Both the position numbers and the translations under genes were made by a program. The notes under the pieces are model-generated. The model searched no databases, was not told where the DNA came from, and was given only the letters and a program-made list of their open reading frames with translations. 64,000 bases of DNA, taken from Burkholderia multivorans ATCC BAA-247. GTDB lineage: Bacteria; Pseudomonadota; Gammaproteobacteria; Burkholderiales; Burkholderiaceae. Positions within the stretch are counted from its first letter, which is position 1. Every line of letters begins with the position of its first letter. This document shows positions 43,076-53,818 of this stretch, one piece after another. The stretch is taken from contig NZ_CP009831.1 of NCBI RefSeq assembly GCF_000959525.1, positions 2,232,001 to 2,296,000 on the forward strand, read 5' to 3'.

Positions 43076-44246
43076 AGCCGAGCACCTCCGCGTGATTCGC
43101 ATGCCGGCGCGCGCGTTCGAGCAGCGCGGCGACCGCGCCGGCGTGTGCCGTCGACGGGCCGGCGTCGTCCGCACGCGGCGTCGCGGCGATCACGAGACGC
43201 CCCTGCGCATGGCCCTGGATGCGTTCGATGCCGCCGTGCAGGAACCGCACGGAACCGCCGAGCGCCGCCGCGAGCGCGCCGACGTCGGGCTCGCCGCCGC
43301 TCTCGCCCGTATAGCGGACGTCGAGCACGATCTGCGCGCCGTCGGGCAGCGCGGCCTCGTCGTGCAGCGGCTGCACGCGCGCCGCGAGCTCGGCCGGCAG
43401 GTCGTGCACGAGCGTGCTGAGCAGCGCGCGCGTCGCGCCGTGCCGCGGATCGCCGAACACGCGCCACACGGGGCCCGTCTCCACGACTTCGCCCTGCTCG
43501 ATCACCGCGACCGTGTCGCACACCGCGCGGATCACTTCCATTTCATGCGTGATCAGCACGATCGTCAGCCCGAGGCGGCGGTTGATGTCCGCCAGCAGCG
43601 CGAGAATCGACTGCGTGGTTTCGGGATCGAGCGCCGACGTCGCTTCGTCGCACAGCAGCACCTCGGGGTCGTGCACCAGCGCGCGCGCAATGCCGACGCG
43701 CTGCTTCTGGCCGCCCGACAGGCTCGCCGGATAGGCGTCGCGCTTCGCGGCAAGCCCGACCAGTTCGAGCAGCGCTTCGGCCTTGCGCGTGCGCTCGGCC
43801 TTCGGCACGCCGGCGATCTTCAGCGGCAGCGCGACGTTCTCGAATACCGTCTTCGCGGACAGCAGGTTGAAGTGCTGAAACACCATCCCGGTCCGGCGGC
43901 GCAGCGCGACGAGGCCGTCCTCGTCGAGCGTGCCGACGTCGACGCCCTGCACGCGCACGCGCCCCGAACTCGGGCGCTCGAGCCCGTTCATCAGCCGCAG
44001 CAGCGTCGATTTGCCGGCGCCGCTGCGGCCGATGATGCCGAACACCTCGCCGCGCCGCACGTCGAGCGTCACGTCACGCAGCGCGGCGGCCTGCCCGCGC
44101 GGCGAGGCAAATACCTTGCCGACGTGCTCGAGCGAGACGGCCGCGCCGCTCGTCGCCTCAGCCGACTGCACGCGCGCCTGGGCGTGCGCGCCGGCCTGCG
44201 CGGCCGCTGCATCGATGAATCCCAGCGTATCGAACCAATGCGTCAT
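43068..44246 (-). CDS. metN: Methionine-type ABC transporter ATP-binding protein
   Basis: This 392-aa ATPase has Walker [10 protein letters not shown], signature [15 protein letters not shown], Walker [13 protein letters not shown] and a C-terminal NIL (ACT-like) domain that in MetN binds methionine for trans-inhibition. An Ala-rich N-terminal extension of about 35 residues ([23 protein letters not shown]...) precedes the usual [10 protein letters not shown] start and is unusual for MetN. A GGGAG ribosome site before the ATG at 44246 supports it as real. The gene lies between the LLM monooxygenase and metI. Confidence 0.91.
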   Translation of the reverse strand: MTHWFDTLGFIDAAAAQAGAHAQARVQSAEATSGAAVSLEHVGKVFASPRGQAAALRDVTLDVRRGEVFGIIGRSGAGKSTLLRLMNGLERPSSGRVRVQGVDVGTLDEDGLVALRRRTGMVFQHFNLLSAKTVFENVALPLKIAGVPKAERTRKAEALLELVGLAAKRDAYPASLSGGQKQRVGIARALVHDPEVLLCDEATSALDPETTQSILALLADINRRLGLTIVLITHEMEVIRAVCDTVAVIEQGEVVETGPVWRVFGDPRHGATRALLSTLVHDLPAELAARVQPLHDEAALPDGAQIVLDVRYTGESGGEPDVGALAAALGGSVRFLHGGIERIQGHAQGRLVIAATPRADDAGPSTAHAGAVAALLERARRHANHAEVLGYV

Positions 44247-44264
44247 CGCTTGCTCCCGTAATCG

Positions 44265-45662
44265 TCATGCATGCGCGGATTCGCGCGCGGCGGCCGGCCG
44301 GTGCTGCGCGCCCGTATGCCACGCCGGCAGCCGCGCGCCCGCGCCGAACAGCTTTTCGCGCAGCGTCGGCGCGGGATCGTAGTCTTCCTTGTAGACGCCG
44401 CGGTTCTGCAGCTCGGGCACGACCCAGTCGACGAAATCCTCGAACGATTCAGGCATCACCGTGCGCGTCAGGTTGAAGCCGTCGATGCCGGTCTCGTCGA
44501 TCCACGACTGCAGCTCGTCGGCGACCTGCGACGGCGAACCGACGATCGGCGCATAGCGGCCGCCGAGCGACATCTGCTCGAGCATGCGGCGCACGGTCCA
44601 CGCGCCGCTCGTGCTCTTGCGCGAGATCGCGTCGACGGCCGACTGGATCGAGTCGGTCTTCACATACGAGATCGGCTCGTCGAGGCCGTACTTCGCGAAG
44701 TCGATGCCGGTCGAGCTCGCGAAATGCGCGAGTCCCGCTTCCGGGCTCGCATAGCGCCGGTACTCGTCGAACTTCTCGCGCGCGAGCCGTTCGGTCTCGG
44801 CCGTGACGACGCTCACGCCCGCGAAGATGCGGATCGATGCCGGATCGCGGCCCTGCCGCGCGGCCGCCGCGCGGATGTCGAGCGCCGCCGCGCGCGCCGC
44901 GGCCTTGCTCTGGCCGTTGACGAACACGCACTCCGCATGACGGCCTGCGAACTCGACGCCGCGCGCGGACGATCCGGCCTGATAGAGCACCGGCGTGCGC
45001 TGCGGCGACGGCTCGCTCAGGTGGATCGCATCGATCGAATAGAACGGCCCGTCGTGCTTCACGCGCCGCACCTTGTCGGGCCGCGCGAACACGCGTGCGC
45101 GCGCGTCGCGGATCACCGCGTCGTCGTCCCAGCTCTGCTCCCACAACTTGTAGACGACGTCCATATAGTCGTCCGCGCGCTCGTAGCGGTCGTCGTGGCC
45201 GATCTGTCGCGCCAGCCCCATCCCGCGCGCGGCGCTGTCGAGATAACCGGTCACGATGTTCCAGCCGATGCGGCCTTTGGTCAGATGATCGAGCGTCGAC
45301 ATCCGGCGCGCGAACAGATACGGCGGCTCGTACGTGAGATTCGAGGTCACGCCGAAGCCGAGATGCCGCGTGACCTGCGCCATCGCCGGCACGAGCAGCA
45401 GCGGATCGTTGACCGGCACCTGCACCGATTCGCGCAGCGCGACCTCGGGGCCGCCGCCGAACACGTCGTACACGCCGACGATGTCCGCGAGAAAGATGCC
45501 GTCGAACTTGCCGCGCTCGAGCGTCTTCGCGAGATCGGTCCAGTAGTCCAGATCGGTGTAATGCGCGGAGCGGTCGCGCGGATGCGTCCACAGCCCGTGA
45601 TTGATGTGCCCGACGCAGTTCATGTTGAACGCGTTGAGCAGGATCTTCTTGCGATTCGCCAT
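44265..45662 (-). CDS. LLM-class flavin monooxygenase, NtaA/SnaA/DszA family
   Basis: This 465-aa bacterial-luciferase-like TIM barrel uses FMNH2. Family motifs are MANRKKILLNAFNMNC at the start, FLADIVGVYDVFGGGPE, YLFARRMSTLDHLTKGRIGWNIVTGYLD, LYQAGSSARGVEFAGRHAECVFV and DGFNLTRTVMPES. Relatives oxidise dibenzothiophene sulfone, nitrilotriacetate or thioethers such as modified cysteines. Given the MetQNI importer it probably releases sulfur from an imported organosulfur compound. No dedicated flavin reductase is seen. The start at 45662 has GGAGG 6 bp upstream, better than an upstream in-frame codon. Confidence 0.88.
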   Translation of the reverse strand: MANRKKILLNAFNMNCVGHINHGLWTHPRDRSAHYTDLDYWTDLAKTLERGKFDGIFLADIVGVYDVFGGGPEVALRESVQVPVNDPLLLVPAMAQVTRHLGFGVTSNLTYEPPYLFARRMSTLDHLTKGRIGWNIVTGYLDSAARGMGLARQIGHDDRYERADDYMDVVYKLWEQSWDDDAVIRDARARVFARPDKVRRVKHDGPFYSIDAIHLSEPSPQRTPVLYQAGSSARGVEFAGRHAECVFVNGQSKAAARAAALDIRAAAARQGRDPASIRIFAGVSVVTAETERLAREKFDEYRRYASPEAGLAHFASSTGIDFAKYGLDEPISYVKTDSIQSAVDAISRKSTSGAWTVRRMLEQMSLGGRYAPIVGSPSQVADELQSWIDETGIDGFNLTRTVMPESFEDFVDWVVPELQNRGVYKEDYDPAPTLREKLFGAGARLPAWHTGAQHRPAAARESAHA

Positions 45663-45673
45663 ATGCGCCTCCG

Positions 45674-46525
45674 TCACCATGCGACCGCGTACAGCGAGCC
45701 GAACGCGTTATCGAGCGCCTTGCGCACCGCCGGCGAATGCTGGTAGATCGCGATGAACTTGCGGATGCGCGGATCGTTGACGCTGTCGGGGCGCACGACC
45801 CACTGAATCGCGAAGTTCTTGTTCTCGGTGCCGTCGAACAGCAGCGCGCTGTTCGGGTCCGTCGTGCCGGCAAGCTTGATGAAGCTCGGATAGCCCTGCG
45901 CGAGATCGACGTCGTCGAGCGAACGCGCGAGCTGCGACGCCTCGAGCTGCACGATCTTCAGATGCTTCGGGTTCGCGACGATGTCGCGCGTGGTCGCGCG
46001 ATAGTCGACGCCCGGTTTCAGCGTGATGAGCCCCGCGCGCTGCAGCAGCAGCAAGCCGCGGCCGCCGTTGACCGGATCGTTCGCGATCGCGACCTTCGCG
46101 CCGTCCTTGAGCTCGCCGAAGCTTTTCACCTTCTTCGAATAGAGGCCGATCTTCATGATCGTGCCGGGCGCGATCGCGACGAAGTCGTAGCCGCCCTGCT
46201 TCTTCGCGTTCTCGAGAAACGGGATGTGCTGGAAGTAGTTGACGTCGATGTCCTTGTTCGCGAGTGCCGCGTTCGGCGTATTCCAGTCGGTGAATTCGAT
46301 GATCTTCACGTCGAGACCCTGCGCCTTCGCCTCCTTCGCGGCGACCTTCAGCGCATCGATCTGCGGACTCGTCGCGATGCCGACCTTCAGCGGCGCGGAA
46401 TCGGCGTGCGCGCCGTTCGGCAGCGCGATGCCGAGCGACGCGGCGAACAGCGCAGTCGCGAACAGCCGGGCGGTGCGCGCGACCCGCGCAGCGACGAAGC
46501 GGACGGACAAAACGGCATGCGGCAT
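45674..46525 (-). CDS. metQ: Methionine-type ABC transporter binding protein (MetQ/NlpA family)
   Basis: This 283-aa NlpA/MetQ-family binding protein has the mature region beginning APLKVGIATSPQIDALKVAAKEAK. Family motifs are IIEFTDWNTPNAALANKDIDVNYFQHIPFLE and AIANDPVNGGRGLLLLQRAGLI. The signal peptide ends NGAHADS without a lipobox Cys, so the protein is soluble in the periplasm, unlike lipoprotein MetQ. It is the first gene of the six-gene sulfur operon. Start 46525 has AGGAG 11 bp upstream; the frame also extends seven codons further. Confidence 0.9.
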   Translation of the reverse strand: MPHAVLSVRFVAARVARTARLFATALFAASLGIALPNGAHADSAPLKVGIATSPQIDALKVAAKEAKAQGLDVKIIEFTDWNTPNAALANKDIDVNYFQHIPFLENAKKQGGYDFVAIAPGTIMKIGLYSKKVKSFGELKDGAKVAIANDPVNGGRGLLLLQRAGLITLKPGVDYRATTRDIVANPKHLKIVQLEASQLARSLDDVDLAQGYPSFIKLAGTTDPNSALLFDGTENKNFAIQWVVRPDSVNDPRIRKFIAIYQHSPAVRKALDNAFGSLYAVAW

Positions 46526-46735
46526 GGGAACCACTCTCCTGTGCAACGAGGAATCGACGAATGCGCGACGCCGCGGCGAACGCGCAGGCGTTCTCCGGAC
46601 AGTCGCGGTATCGGAAAAGGATCAGCCGATGATAGAGAGCGGCACGGGGGCGGTCTACGAAGCGATTGTGCGAAGAAAATCGCATCCGGCGATATGGCGC
46701 GCGAACCGGCGTGCGGCGCGGGCGGCGGCGCACCT

Positions 46736-46782
46736 GGCCGAAATCTCGGCCTGCCGCCGGCGCGTTTTCCGAAATCTCGGAA
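46736..46782 (+). promoter_or_regulatory. Twin 16-bp palindromes, putative enhancer (UAS) for the DctD-like regulator
   Basis: Two perfect palindromes share the core CCGAAATCTCGG: GGCCGAAATCTCGGCC at 46736-46751 and TTCCGAAATCTCGGAA at 46767-46782. Their centres are 31 bp apart, about three helical turns. They lie roughly 110-150 bp upstream of the start expected from the sigma-54 promoter, the usual place for NtrC-class activators. Confidence 0.7.
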
Positions 46783-46864
46783 CGGCCCGTCGAGGCGGCT
46801 TTCTTCAGACGACACTAACGTCTTTTAAATCAATGCGTTATGTGCGCATCGCGAGACGCAATCC

Positions 46865-46880
46865 TGGCACGGCCGTTGCG
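46865..46880 (+). promoter_or_regulatory. Sigma-54 (RpoN) -24/-12 promoter
   Basis: TGGCACGGCCGTTGCG matches the consensus TGGCAC-N5-TTGC exactly, with the invariant GG and GC 12 bp apart. Transcription would begin near 46890, about 50 nt before the transporter start codon. A sigma-54 activator (DctD-like, GAFTGA motif) is encoded 3.4 kb downstream. Confidence 0.85.
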
Positions 46881-46940
46881 TAATAGAGCGCACACGATGC
46901 CGCGCACCGGCGTCGGCATGCCAACATCAGGAGACACGTC

Positions 46941-48305
46941 TTGCAGACCTCAATCCCTACCCCGTCCCATCCGGAATCGGTCGTCGACGCCGGTTCGGCC
47001 GCGCGCACGCGCTTCTGGCCCGAAGGCTGGTGGAAGCTGATGGAAATCCGCATCGGCATCATTCCGCTGCCGGTCTACCTCATCCTGTTCGCGCTGATCG
47101 TCGGCTTCGCGGTGACGGGCAAGGTGCCCGGCGAAATCTCGATGGCGATCGCGGTGCTCGCGTTCTTCGGCTTCACCTGCGCGGAACTCGGCAAGCGTCT
47201 GCCGCTGCTGCGCAATATCGGCGCGGCCGCGATCTTCGCGACCTTCGTGCCGTCCGCGCTCACCTACTATCACGTGCTGCCGAAGCCGGTACTGAACCTG
47301 ACCGTCGAATTCACGAAGTCGACGAACTTCCTGTACCTGTTCATCGCATCGATCATCGTCGGCAGCATCCTGAGCATGGATCGCCGCGTGCTGATCCAGG
47401 GCTTCCTGAAGATCTTCGTGCCGCTCGCGCTCGGCTCGGTCGCCGCGGCGATCGTCGGCACGGCCGTCGGCACCGCGCTCGGCCTCGGCGCGCGCCACAC
47501 GCTGCTGTACATCGTCGTGCCGATCATGGCGGGCGGCGTCGGCGAAGGCGCGATCCCGCTGTCGATCGGCTATTCGGAAATCCTGCATCTGCCGCAAGGC
47601 GAGATGTTCGCGATGGTGCTGCCGTCGGTGATGCTCGGCAGCCTCACCGCGATCATTCTGTCGGGCGCGCTCGACATGCTCGGCAAGCGCCTGCCGCATC
47701 TGACCGGCAACGGCCGCCTGCAGGTCGGCGAAACCGGCGACATGTCGCCGGAACACGAGGAAAAGCGCGGCCTCGTCGACGTGACGCATATCGCGGGCGC
47801 CGGCATCACCGCGATCACGCTGTACCTCGTCGGGCTGATGGCGCACAAGCTGTTCGGCCTACCGGCGCCGGTCGCGATGCTGTTCCTCGCGGTGCTCGTG
47901 AAGCTCGCGCGCGCCGTGTCGCCGCCGCTCCAGGAAGGCGCGTTCGTCGTCTACAAGTTCTTCTCGACTGCCGTCACGTATCCGCTGCTGTTCGCGATCG
48001 GCGTCGCGATGACGCCGTGGGACAAGCTGACCGCCGCGTTCACGCTCGTCAACGTCGTGACGATCGTCGCGACCGTCGCGACGCTGATGGGCACCGGTTT
48101 CGTGGTCGGCCGCCTGTTGAAGATGTACCCTATCGACACCGCAATCGTGAACGCCTGCCACAGCGGGCAAGGCGGCACCGGCGACGTCGCGATCCTGACC
48201 GCCGCGAACCGGATGCAGCTGATGCCGTTCGCGCAGATCGCCACCCGCATCGGCGGCGCGATCGTCGTCACGGTCACGCTGATCCTGCTCGCGCACTTCG
48301 GATGA
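46941..48305 (+). CDS. 2-hydroxycarboxylate transporter (CitS/CimH type)
   Basis: This 454-aa secondary transporter of the 2HCT family imports citrate, malate or lactate-like acids with Na+ or H+. Both re-entrant loop motifs are present: GGVGEGAIPLSIGYSE in the first half and CHSGQGGTGDVAILTAANRMQLMPFAQIATRIGG at the C-terminus. Eleven helices fit the family. The start is read as TTG 46941 because AGGAG stands 8 bp before it; the next ATG (47040) would remove 33 residues. It is under a sigma-54 promoter and followed by a DctB/DctD pair. Confidence 0.9.
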   Translation: MQTSIPTPSHPESVVDAGSAARTRFWPEGWWKLMEIRIGIIPLPVYLILFALIVGFAVTGKVPGEISMAIAVLAFFGFTCAELGKRLPLLRNIGAAAIFATFVPSALTYYHVLPKPVLNLTVEFTKSTNFLYLFIASIIVGSILSMDRRVLIQGFLKIFVPLALGSVAAAIVGTAVGTALGLGARHTLLYIVVPIMAGGVGEGAIPLSIGYSEILHLPQGEMFAMVLPSVMLGSLTAIILSGALDMLGKRLPHLTGNGRLQVGETGDMSPEHEEKRGLVDVTHIAGAGITAITLYLVGLMAHKLFGLPAPVAMLFLAVLVKLARAVSPPLQEGAFVVYKFFSTAVTYPLLFAIGVAMTPWDKLTAAFTLVNVVTIVATVATLMGTGFVVGRLLKMYPIDTAIVNACHSGQGGTGDVAILTAANRMQLMPFAQIATRIGGAIVVTVTLILLAHFG

Positions 48306-48387
48306 CGCACGGCCGCGCGCATCGTCGCGCACGCCGCGTCGCACGCGCCGCCGCCGGGCCGACCGGCGCGCGGCGCGTGTCGTTGAG

Positions 48388-48442
48388 GACGGCCAGTTGG
48401 ACGGCCAGTTGGACGGCCAGTTGGACGGCCGGTTGGACGGCC
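48388..48442 (+). repeat. 12-bp tandem repeat (minisatellite)
   Basis: GACGGCCAGTTG is repeated head to tail at 48388, 48400 and 48412, then as the variant GACGGCCGGTTG at 48424 and a partial unit at 48436. The unit is a multiple of three, so copy change would not shift a frame. It ends 26 bp before the likely kinase start, where it could affect expression. Confidence 0.9.
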
Positions 48443-48468
48443 GATGCGGCAACCGATTGCGGGCTTCG

Positions 48469-50341
48469 ATGAGGGCGAACGTGCAGAAGAGCTTCAAGGG
48501 AATCCCGTGGTGGGGCTGGGCGTCGGCGGCCGTGCTGTATGTCGGCGTCGCGGGCGCGGTCGTCGATTTCGCGTGGGAACGCGCGATCGACGCGCTCGAG
48601 GAAGCCGGCGCGCATCGGCTCGACCTCTACGCATCGAGCCTGAAGAGCGAACTCGGCCGCTTCGAGATCCTGCCCGCACTGGTCGCGCGGCAGGACAGCG
48701 TGCGTGCGTTGCTGAAGGCGTCGCCGCAACAGGCGCGCGACCTGCTGCATCCGGTCGACGTCTATCTCGAAGCCGTGAACCGCGACGCAGGCAGCGGCGC
48801 GGTCGACGTAATCGATCTGCGCGGCGACGTGATCGCCGCGAGCAACTGGAACGAGCCGGTCAGCTTCGTCGGCACGAACGTGTCGTACCGGCCGTATTTC
48901 AAGGATGCGCTCGCGCGCGGCAGCGGCCGCTTCTTCGGGATCGGCACGAACACCGGCGTGCCGGGCGTCTATTTCGCGAGCGCGGTGCGCGACGGCGGTA
49001 CGCCGATCGGCGTCGCGGCCGCGAAAATCAGCGTCGATCCGCTCGAATCCGCGTGGCGCGCGCCCGGTGTCGCGGCGATGGTCGTCGACGGCAACGGCGT
49101 CGTCGTGATCTCGACCGAACCCGCATGGAAATTCACGGCACTGCGCCCGATCACCGCGCAGCAGCAGCGCGATATCCAGGCGTCGCGCCAGTATGCGGGC
49201 CGCACCGTCGACGCGCTGCCGTACCGCCGCATCGGCGAGCACAGCGCGGCGGCGTGGTTCGGCACGCTTCCCGATCCGCATCGCGCGGGGCGCACCGTGC
49301 GCTACCTCGTGATGTCGCGTCCCGCGCCGCAGGCCGGCGATTCGCTGATGGTGCTGCTCGACACCGCCGGCGCGCGCCGCCAGCAGCAGACGGCCTTCGT
49401 GTTCGTGACAGGTGCGTTCCTGATCGTCGCACTGCTGGTCGGTTATGCAATCCAGCGGCGCCGGGCGATCGCCGCGCGGCTGAACGCGCAGGACGCGCTG
49501 CGCCGCGCGAACGATCGGCTCGAGCTAACCGTCGCGCAGCGCACCGCGGCGCTCACCGAGGCGAACGAGCGGATGCAGCGCGAGATCGTCGAGCGCGAGC
49601 GCACCGAGCAGCGGCTACGCGATTCGCAGCAGGAAGTCGTGCACGCCGGCAAGCTCGCCGTGCTCGGGCAGATGGCGGCCGGCCTCACGCACGAGCTGAA
49701 CCAGCCGCTCGTCGCGATCCGCACGCTGTGCGACAACGCGCGCACGTTCTTCGAGCGCAATCAGCCGGCGCAAGCGTTCGCGAATCTCGAGCGGATCGGC
49801 AAGCTCGTCGACGGGATGGCCGTGCTCACCGGCGAACTGAAGACGTTCGCGCGCAAGCCCGACGTCGAGCGCGTCGCGGTGTCGCTGAACGAAGCCGTCG
49901 CGCATGCGCGGCTGATCTACGATGCGCGGCTGCGCGACGAAGGCGTTCAGCTCGACGTGAACATTCCGGCCGGCACGACGGTATCAGCCGAATCGAGCCA
50001 GCTGCAGCAGGTGATCGTGAACCTGCTCGGCAACGCGCTCGATGCCGTTCACGATGCGCCGGTGCGCCGCATCGCCATTGCCGCCGACGCCCCGGACGCG
50101 CACGGGCGCGTACGCTTCAGCGTGACGGATTCCGGCGCCGGCATCGCACCCGACGTGCTGCCGCACCTGTTCGAGCCGTTCGTCACGACGAAGCCGCGCG
50201 GCCAGGGCCTCGGACTCGGGCTAGCGATCACGTCGCGGATCGTCGAAGGATTCGGCGCGAAGATCGCCGCGACGAATCGTGACGGCGGCGGTGCGCAGTT
50301 CACCATCGAATTCGCGGCGGCCACGCCGCAAAGGACAGAAC

Positions 50342-50352
<11 letters not shown>
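48469..50352 (+). CDS. DctB-like sensor histidine kinase
   Basis: This 627-aa membrane kinase has a helix at about 12-30, a periplasmic double-Cache/PDC domain (about 30-300, with NVSYRPYFKDAL and GVYFASAVRD), and a second helix (about 306-326). A coiled coil follows (NDRLELTVAQRTAALTEANERMQREI), then HisKA with phospho-His in LTHELNQP and an ATPase domain (N-box NLLGNALDA, DSGAGIAPD, GQGLGLGLAI). DctB kinases sense C4-dicarboxylates or related acids. The start is taken at ATG 48469; GTG 48481 after GAGGG is equally plausible. It overlaps the regulator gene by 11 bp. Confidence 0.9.
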
Positions 50353-51703
<1,351 letters not shown>

Positions 51704-51726
51704 CGCGAACGAGGACACGCACCGGC

Positions 51727-52056
51727 ATGGATCGCATCGACATCACCGAGCACGGCCGCATCGACGGCTACCTGATCCGCGGCATCACGCACGCGCGGAA
51801 AACCTTCCGACCGAGCGACTGGCCCGAGCGCCTCGCGGGCGTCATCACGCTGTTCGTCGGCGAACGGCGGCCCGGTTATCCGGGTGCGCTGTCGCGGCTC
51901 GCGATGCCGGTCGTCGACGGCGGCGTCAAATGCCTGTTCGTGTCGGGCGAATTGCGCGCCGTGTGCGTGGATGCGTTCGACTTCGCGATGCAGTTCGCGG
52001 CGGATAACGATCTGCCTGTCGAGGTGAAGACGGCGCCGGTGTTGGCGGTGCGGTGA
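51727..52056 (+). CDS. DUF3579-like protein
   Basis: This 109-aa protein resembles the DUF3579 family found in betaproteobacteria: GYLIRGITHARKTFRPSDWPERLAGVITLF, then VKCLFVSGELRAVCVDAFDFAMQFAADNDLPVE. Function is unknown. An in-frame ATG at 51700 overlaps the dctD-like stop (ATGA) and would add MTRTRTRTG. That start would give translational coupling and is a real alternative. Confidence 0.8.
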   Translation: MDRIDITEHGRIDGYLIRGITHARKTFRPSDWPERLAGVITLFVGERRPGYPGALSRLAMPVVDGGVKCLFVSGELRAVCVDAFDFAMQFAADNDLPVEVKTAPVLAVR

Positions 52057-52120
52057 TTCATGCGAAACCCGGCATAACGATCGCGGGGGTATTTCATCCG
52101 TTATCGGTGCGACTGATCGA

Positions 52121-52429
52121 TCAGGTCACGTAGGTGGCGAGATGAAACAGAATTGCCAACAGGGTCACGACGACGAACGCGATGCACCATTTGCGTAATG
52201 ACCAACGTCTGTAGGCAATAGCATTGAGCACTGCACACGCGATCGATGGCCATAGAAGAATGAAGAGCATCGTCGCGACCAAGCCAGCGTGAGATGCGCA
52301 GGACTCGCCGCAACCGACTGCCGGGCGTGACGGCTTGGCCCAGTCCTGGCGGTTGAAAACATAGAACGATGCCCCCGTCACGAGAAGTCCCCATACGAAG
52401 CCTAGAAGGGCGCAAGCCATACGCTTCAT
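52121..52429 (-). CDS. Small hypothetical membrane protein
   Basis: This 102-aa protein has three predicted helices (about 3-22, 46-66 and 79-99) and a CGESC motif in the first loop (AVGCGESCASHAGL), which could form a disulfide in the periplasm. No family is recognised. The ATG at 52429 follows GGAAGTAAG. Base use is less GC-rich than the neighbours, a hint of acquisition. Confidence 0.65.
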   Translation of the reverse strand: MKRMACALLGFVWGLLVTGASFYVFNRQDWAKPSRPAVGCGESCASHAGLVATMLFILLWPSIACAVLNAIAYRRWSLRKWCIAFVVVTLLAILFHLATYVT

Positions 52430-52821
52430 CTTACTTCCCAAAACAAAATCTGTGGCGGTTCAGCCAGCTCCGATATCGAGTTCTCGTTCTCGCCGGGACG
52501 AAGCCCGGACCGTAGGTCTGACTGCCCCCGCGGAAAGCCGCAATCGTAACGCCGCTGCTCGCCTGTATATCTCGATATGACTGGATATCTCGATCCGCAC
52601 TGTCACCGTCGCGGCCAGGCACCGGGTCGACACCTTCATGGACCGGCTGAACGTCGGCACGCCGATGGCCGTAAGCCGATCGCCTACCCTCTTGTTCCGA
52701 CAAGGCTTTGCGCCCGATCCATCAACAAAATTGATCGTCACGATGAAAATTATGCGTTTTGCTTGCAGCTCGCCCTGAGGCATAGTTGCGTCGTGTTGAC
52801 GCACCTTCGAGTCTTTCAGTC
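52430..52821. other. 392-bp intergenic region
   Basis: This is a relatively AT-rich gap between two divergent genes. It has an imperfect direct repeat, TATCTCGATATGACTGGATATCTCGAT around 52566-52592. Short open frames on both strands lack ribosome sites. One plus-strand frame (ending KIMRFACSSP) may be a decayed gene, but this is not supportable. Confidence 0.45.
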
Positions 52822-53676
52822 ATGAACATGCGAATCGAGCCTTCGGTGCTCGCGAACCCCGACCTGCAATTTGCGACGCTTTCGTCGGGCATCAGCCTGC
52901 CGTATGTCGAGCGGGGCAGCGGCGCGCCGATGGTGTTCGTTCATGGTTCGCTGTGCGATTACCGCTACTGGGATCCGCAGCTCGCCGCGCTGTCGGCCCA
53001 CTATCGCTGCATTGCGCCGAGCCTCAGCCACTACTGGCCGGCCGTCGAAGCCGGCATCCAGGACGAGTTCGGCTGGCAGAACCACGTCGACGAGCTTGCC
53101 GAATTCATCGACGCACTCGATCTCGGCCCCGTGCATCTCGTCGGCCACTCGCGCGGCGGCAGCGTCGCGTTCAACGTCGCGCGCCAGCATCCGCACCTCG
53201 TCGAATCGCTGACGCTCGCCGATCCGGGTGGCCCGCTGCAACGCGACGGCGTGCGAGAAGAGGCGAAGCTGCCGGCGGCCGCCATGGCGCTACGGGCGAA
53301 GGCGGTGGAGCTGATCGGCAGCGGCAGCGTCGAGGCGGGCCTCGAAATGTTCGTCGATTCGGTGAGCCTGCCCGGTGCGTGGAAGAAGAGCACGCCGCGC
53401 TTCCGCGCGATGGCGATCGACAACGCAAGCACGCTGCCGAAGCAGCTGCGCGATCCGCTGCCCGCGTATTCGGCGAGCACCGCGGGCGATATCGCCTGCC
53501 GCACGCTGCTGATCGACGGCCAGCGCAGCCCGAAGATGTTCCGCAACAACGTCGAGGCGCTGTCGCAATGGATCCCCAACGCGCAACGGCAGACCGTCGC
53601 CGGCGCGTCGCACGGGATGAACGCGGCAAGCCCGGCCGTGTTCAACCGCTTCGTGCACGAGTTCGTCGCGGCTTAA
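52822..53676 (+). CDS. Alpha/beta hydrolase
   Basis: This 284-aa alpha/beta hydrolase has the oxyanion-hole HG in MVFVHGSLCDYRYWDPQ, the nucleophile elbow VGHSRGGS (Ser near 109) and the catalytic His in AGASHGMNAASP. The acid residue probably lies in the TLLIDGQRSPKMF segment (IDG). It is of the epoxide-hydrolase/haloperoxidase-like type; the substrate is unknown. No signal peptide. The start MNMRIEPS at 52822 has no strong ribosome site. Confidence 0.85.
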   Translation: MNMRIEPSVLANPDLQFATLSSGISLPYVERGSGAPMVFVHGSLCDYRYWDPQLAALSAHYRCIAPSLSHYWPAVEAGIQDEFGWQNHVDELAEFIDALDLGPVHLVGHSRGGSVAFNVARQHPHLVESLTLADPGGPLQRDGVREEAKLPAAAMALRAKAVELIGSGSVEAGLEMFVDSVSLPGAWKKSTPRFRAMAIDNASTLPKQLRDPLPAYSASTAGDIACRTLLIDGQRSPKMFRNNVEALSQWIPNAQRQTVAGASHGMNAASPAVFNRFVHEFVAA

Positions 53677-53818
53677 GCGCGCCGTCGTGTCGGGCGGCTT
53701 CGGGGCCGCCTTGCCGTGATCCTCGCCAAGGACGACGCGGGGACCGCCCGCGTCGCGTCTTCATCATCCGGCGTGCATCGCCGACGCCTCCGTTTCGCCA
53801 TACACGCAGCGCGCGGCT

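Larger units (their letters stand above)
46526..46940. promoter_or_regulatory. Divergent metQ/citrate-transporter regulatory region
   Basis: This 415-bp gap serves the metQ operon (minus) and the 2-hydroxycarboxylate transporter (plus). It contains the twin palindromes and the sigma-54 promoter listed separately, all on the transporter side. A TATCAT hexamer on the minus strand (complement near 46629-46634) is a weak -10 candidate for metQ. Confidence 0.6.

Noticed and set aside
48388-48442. Possible CRISPR-like repeats
   Set aside because: The 12-bp units abut one another without spacers, so this is a tandem repeat.
52577-52825. Short frames in the 52.4-52.8 kb gap that might be a decayed gene
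   Set aside because: No ribosome site, no recognisable domain, and frames on both strands are equally good; not enough support.
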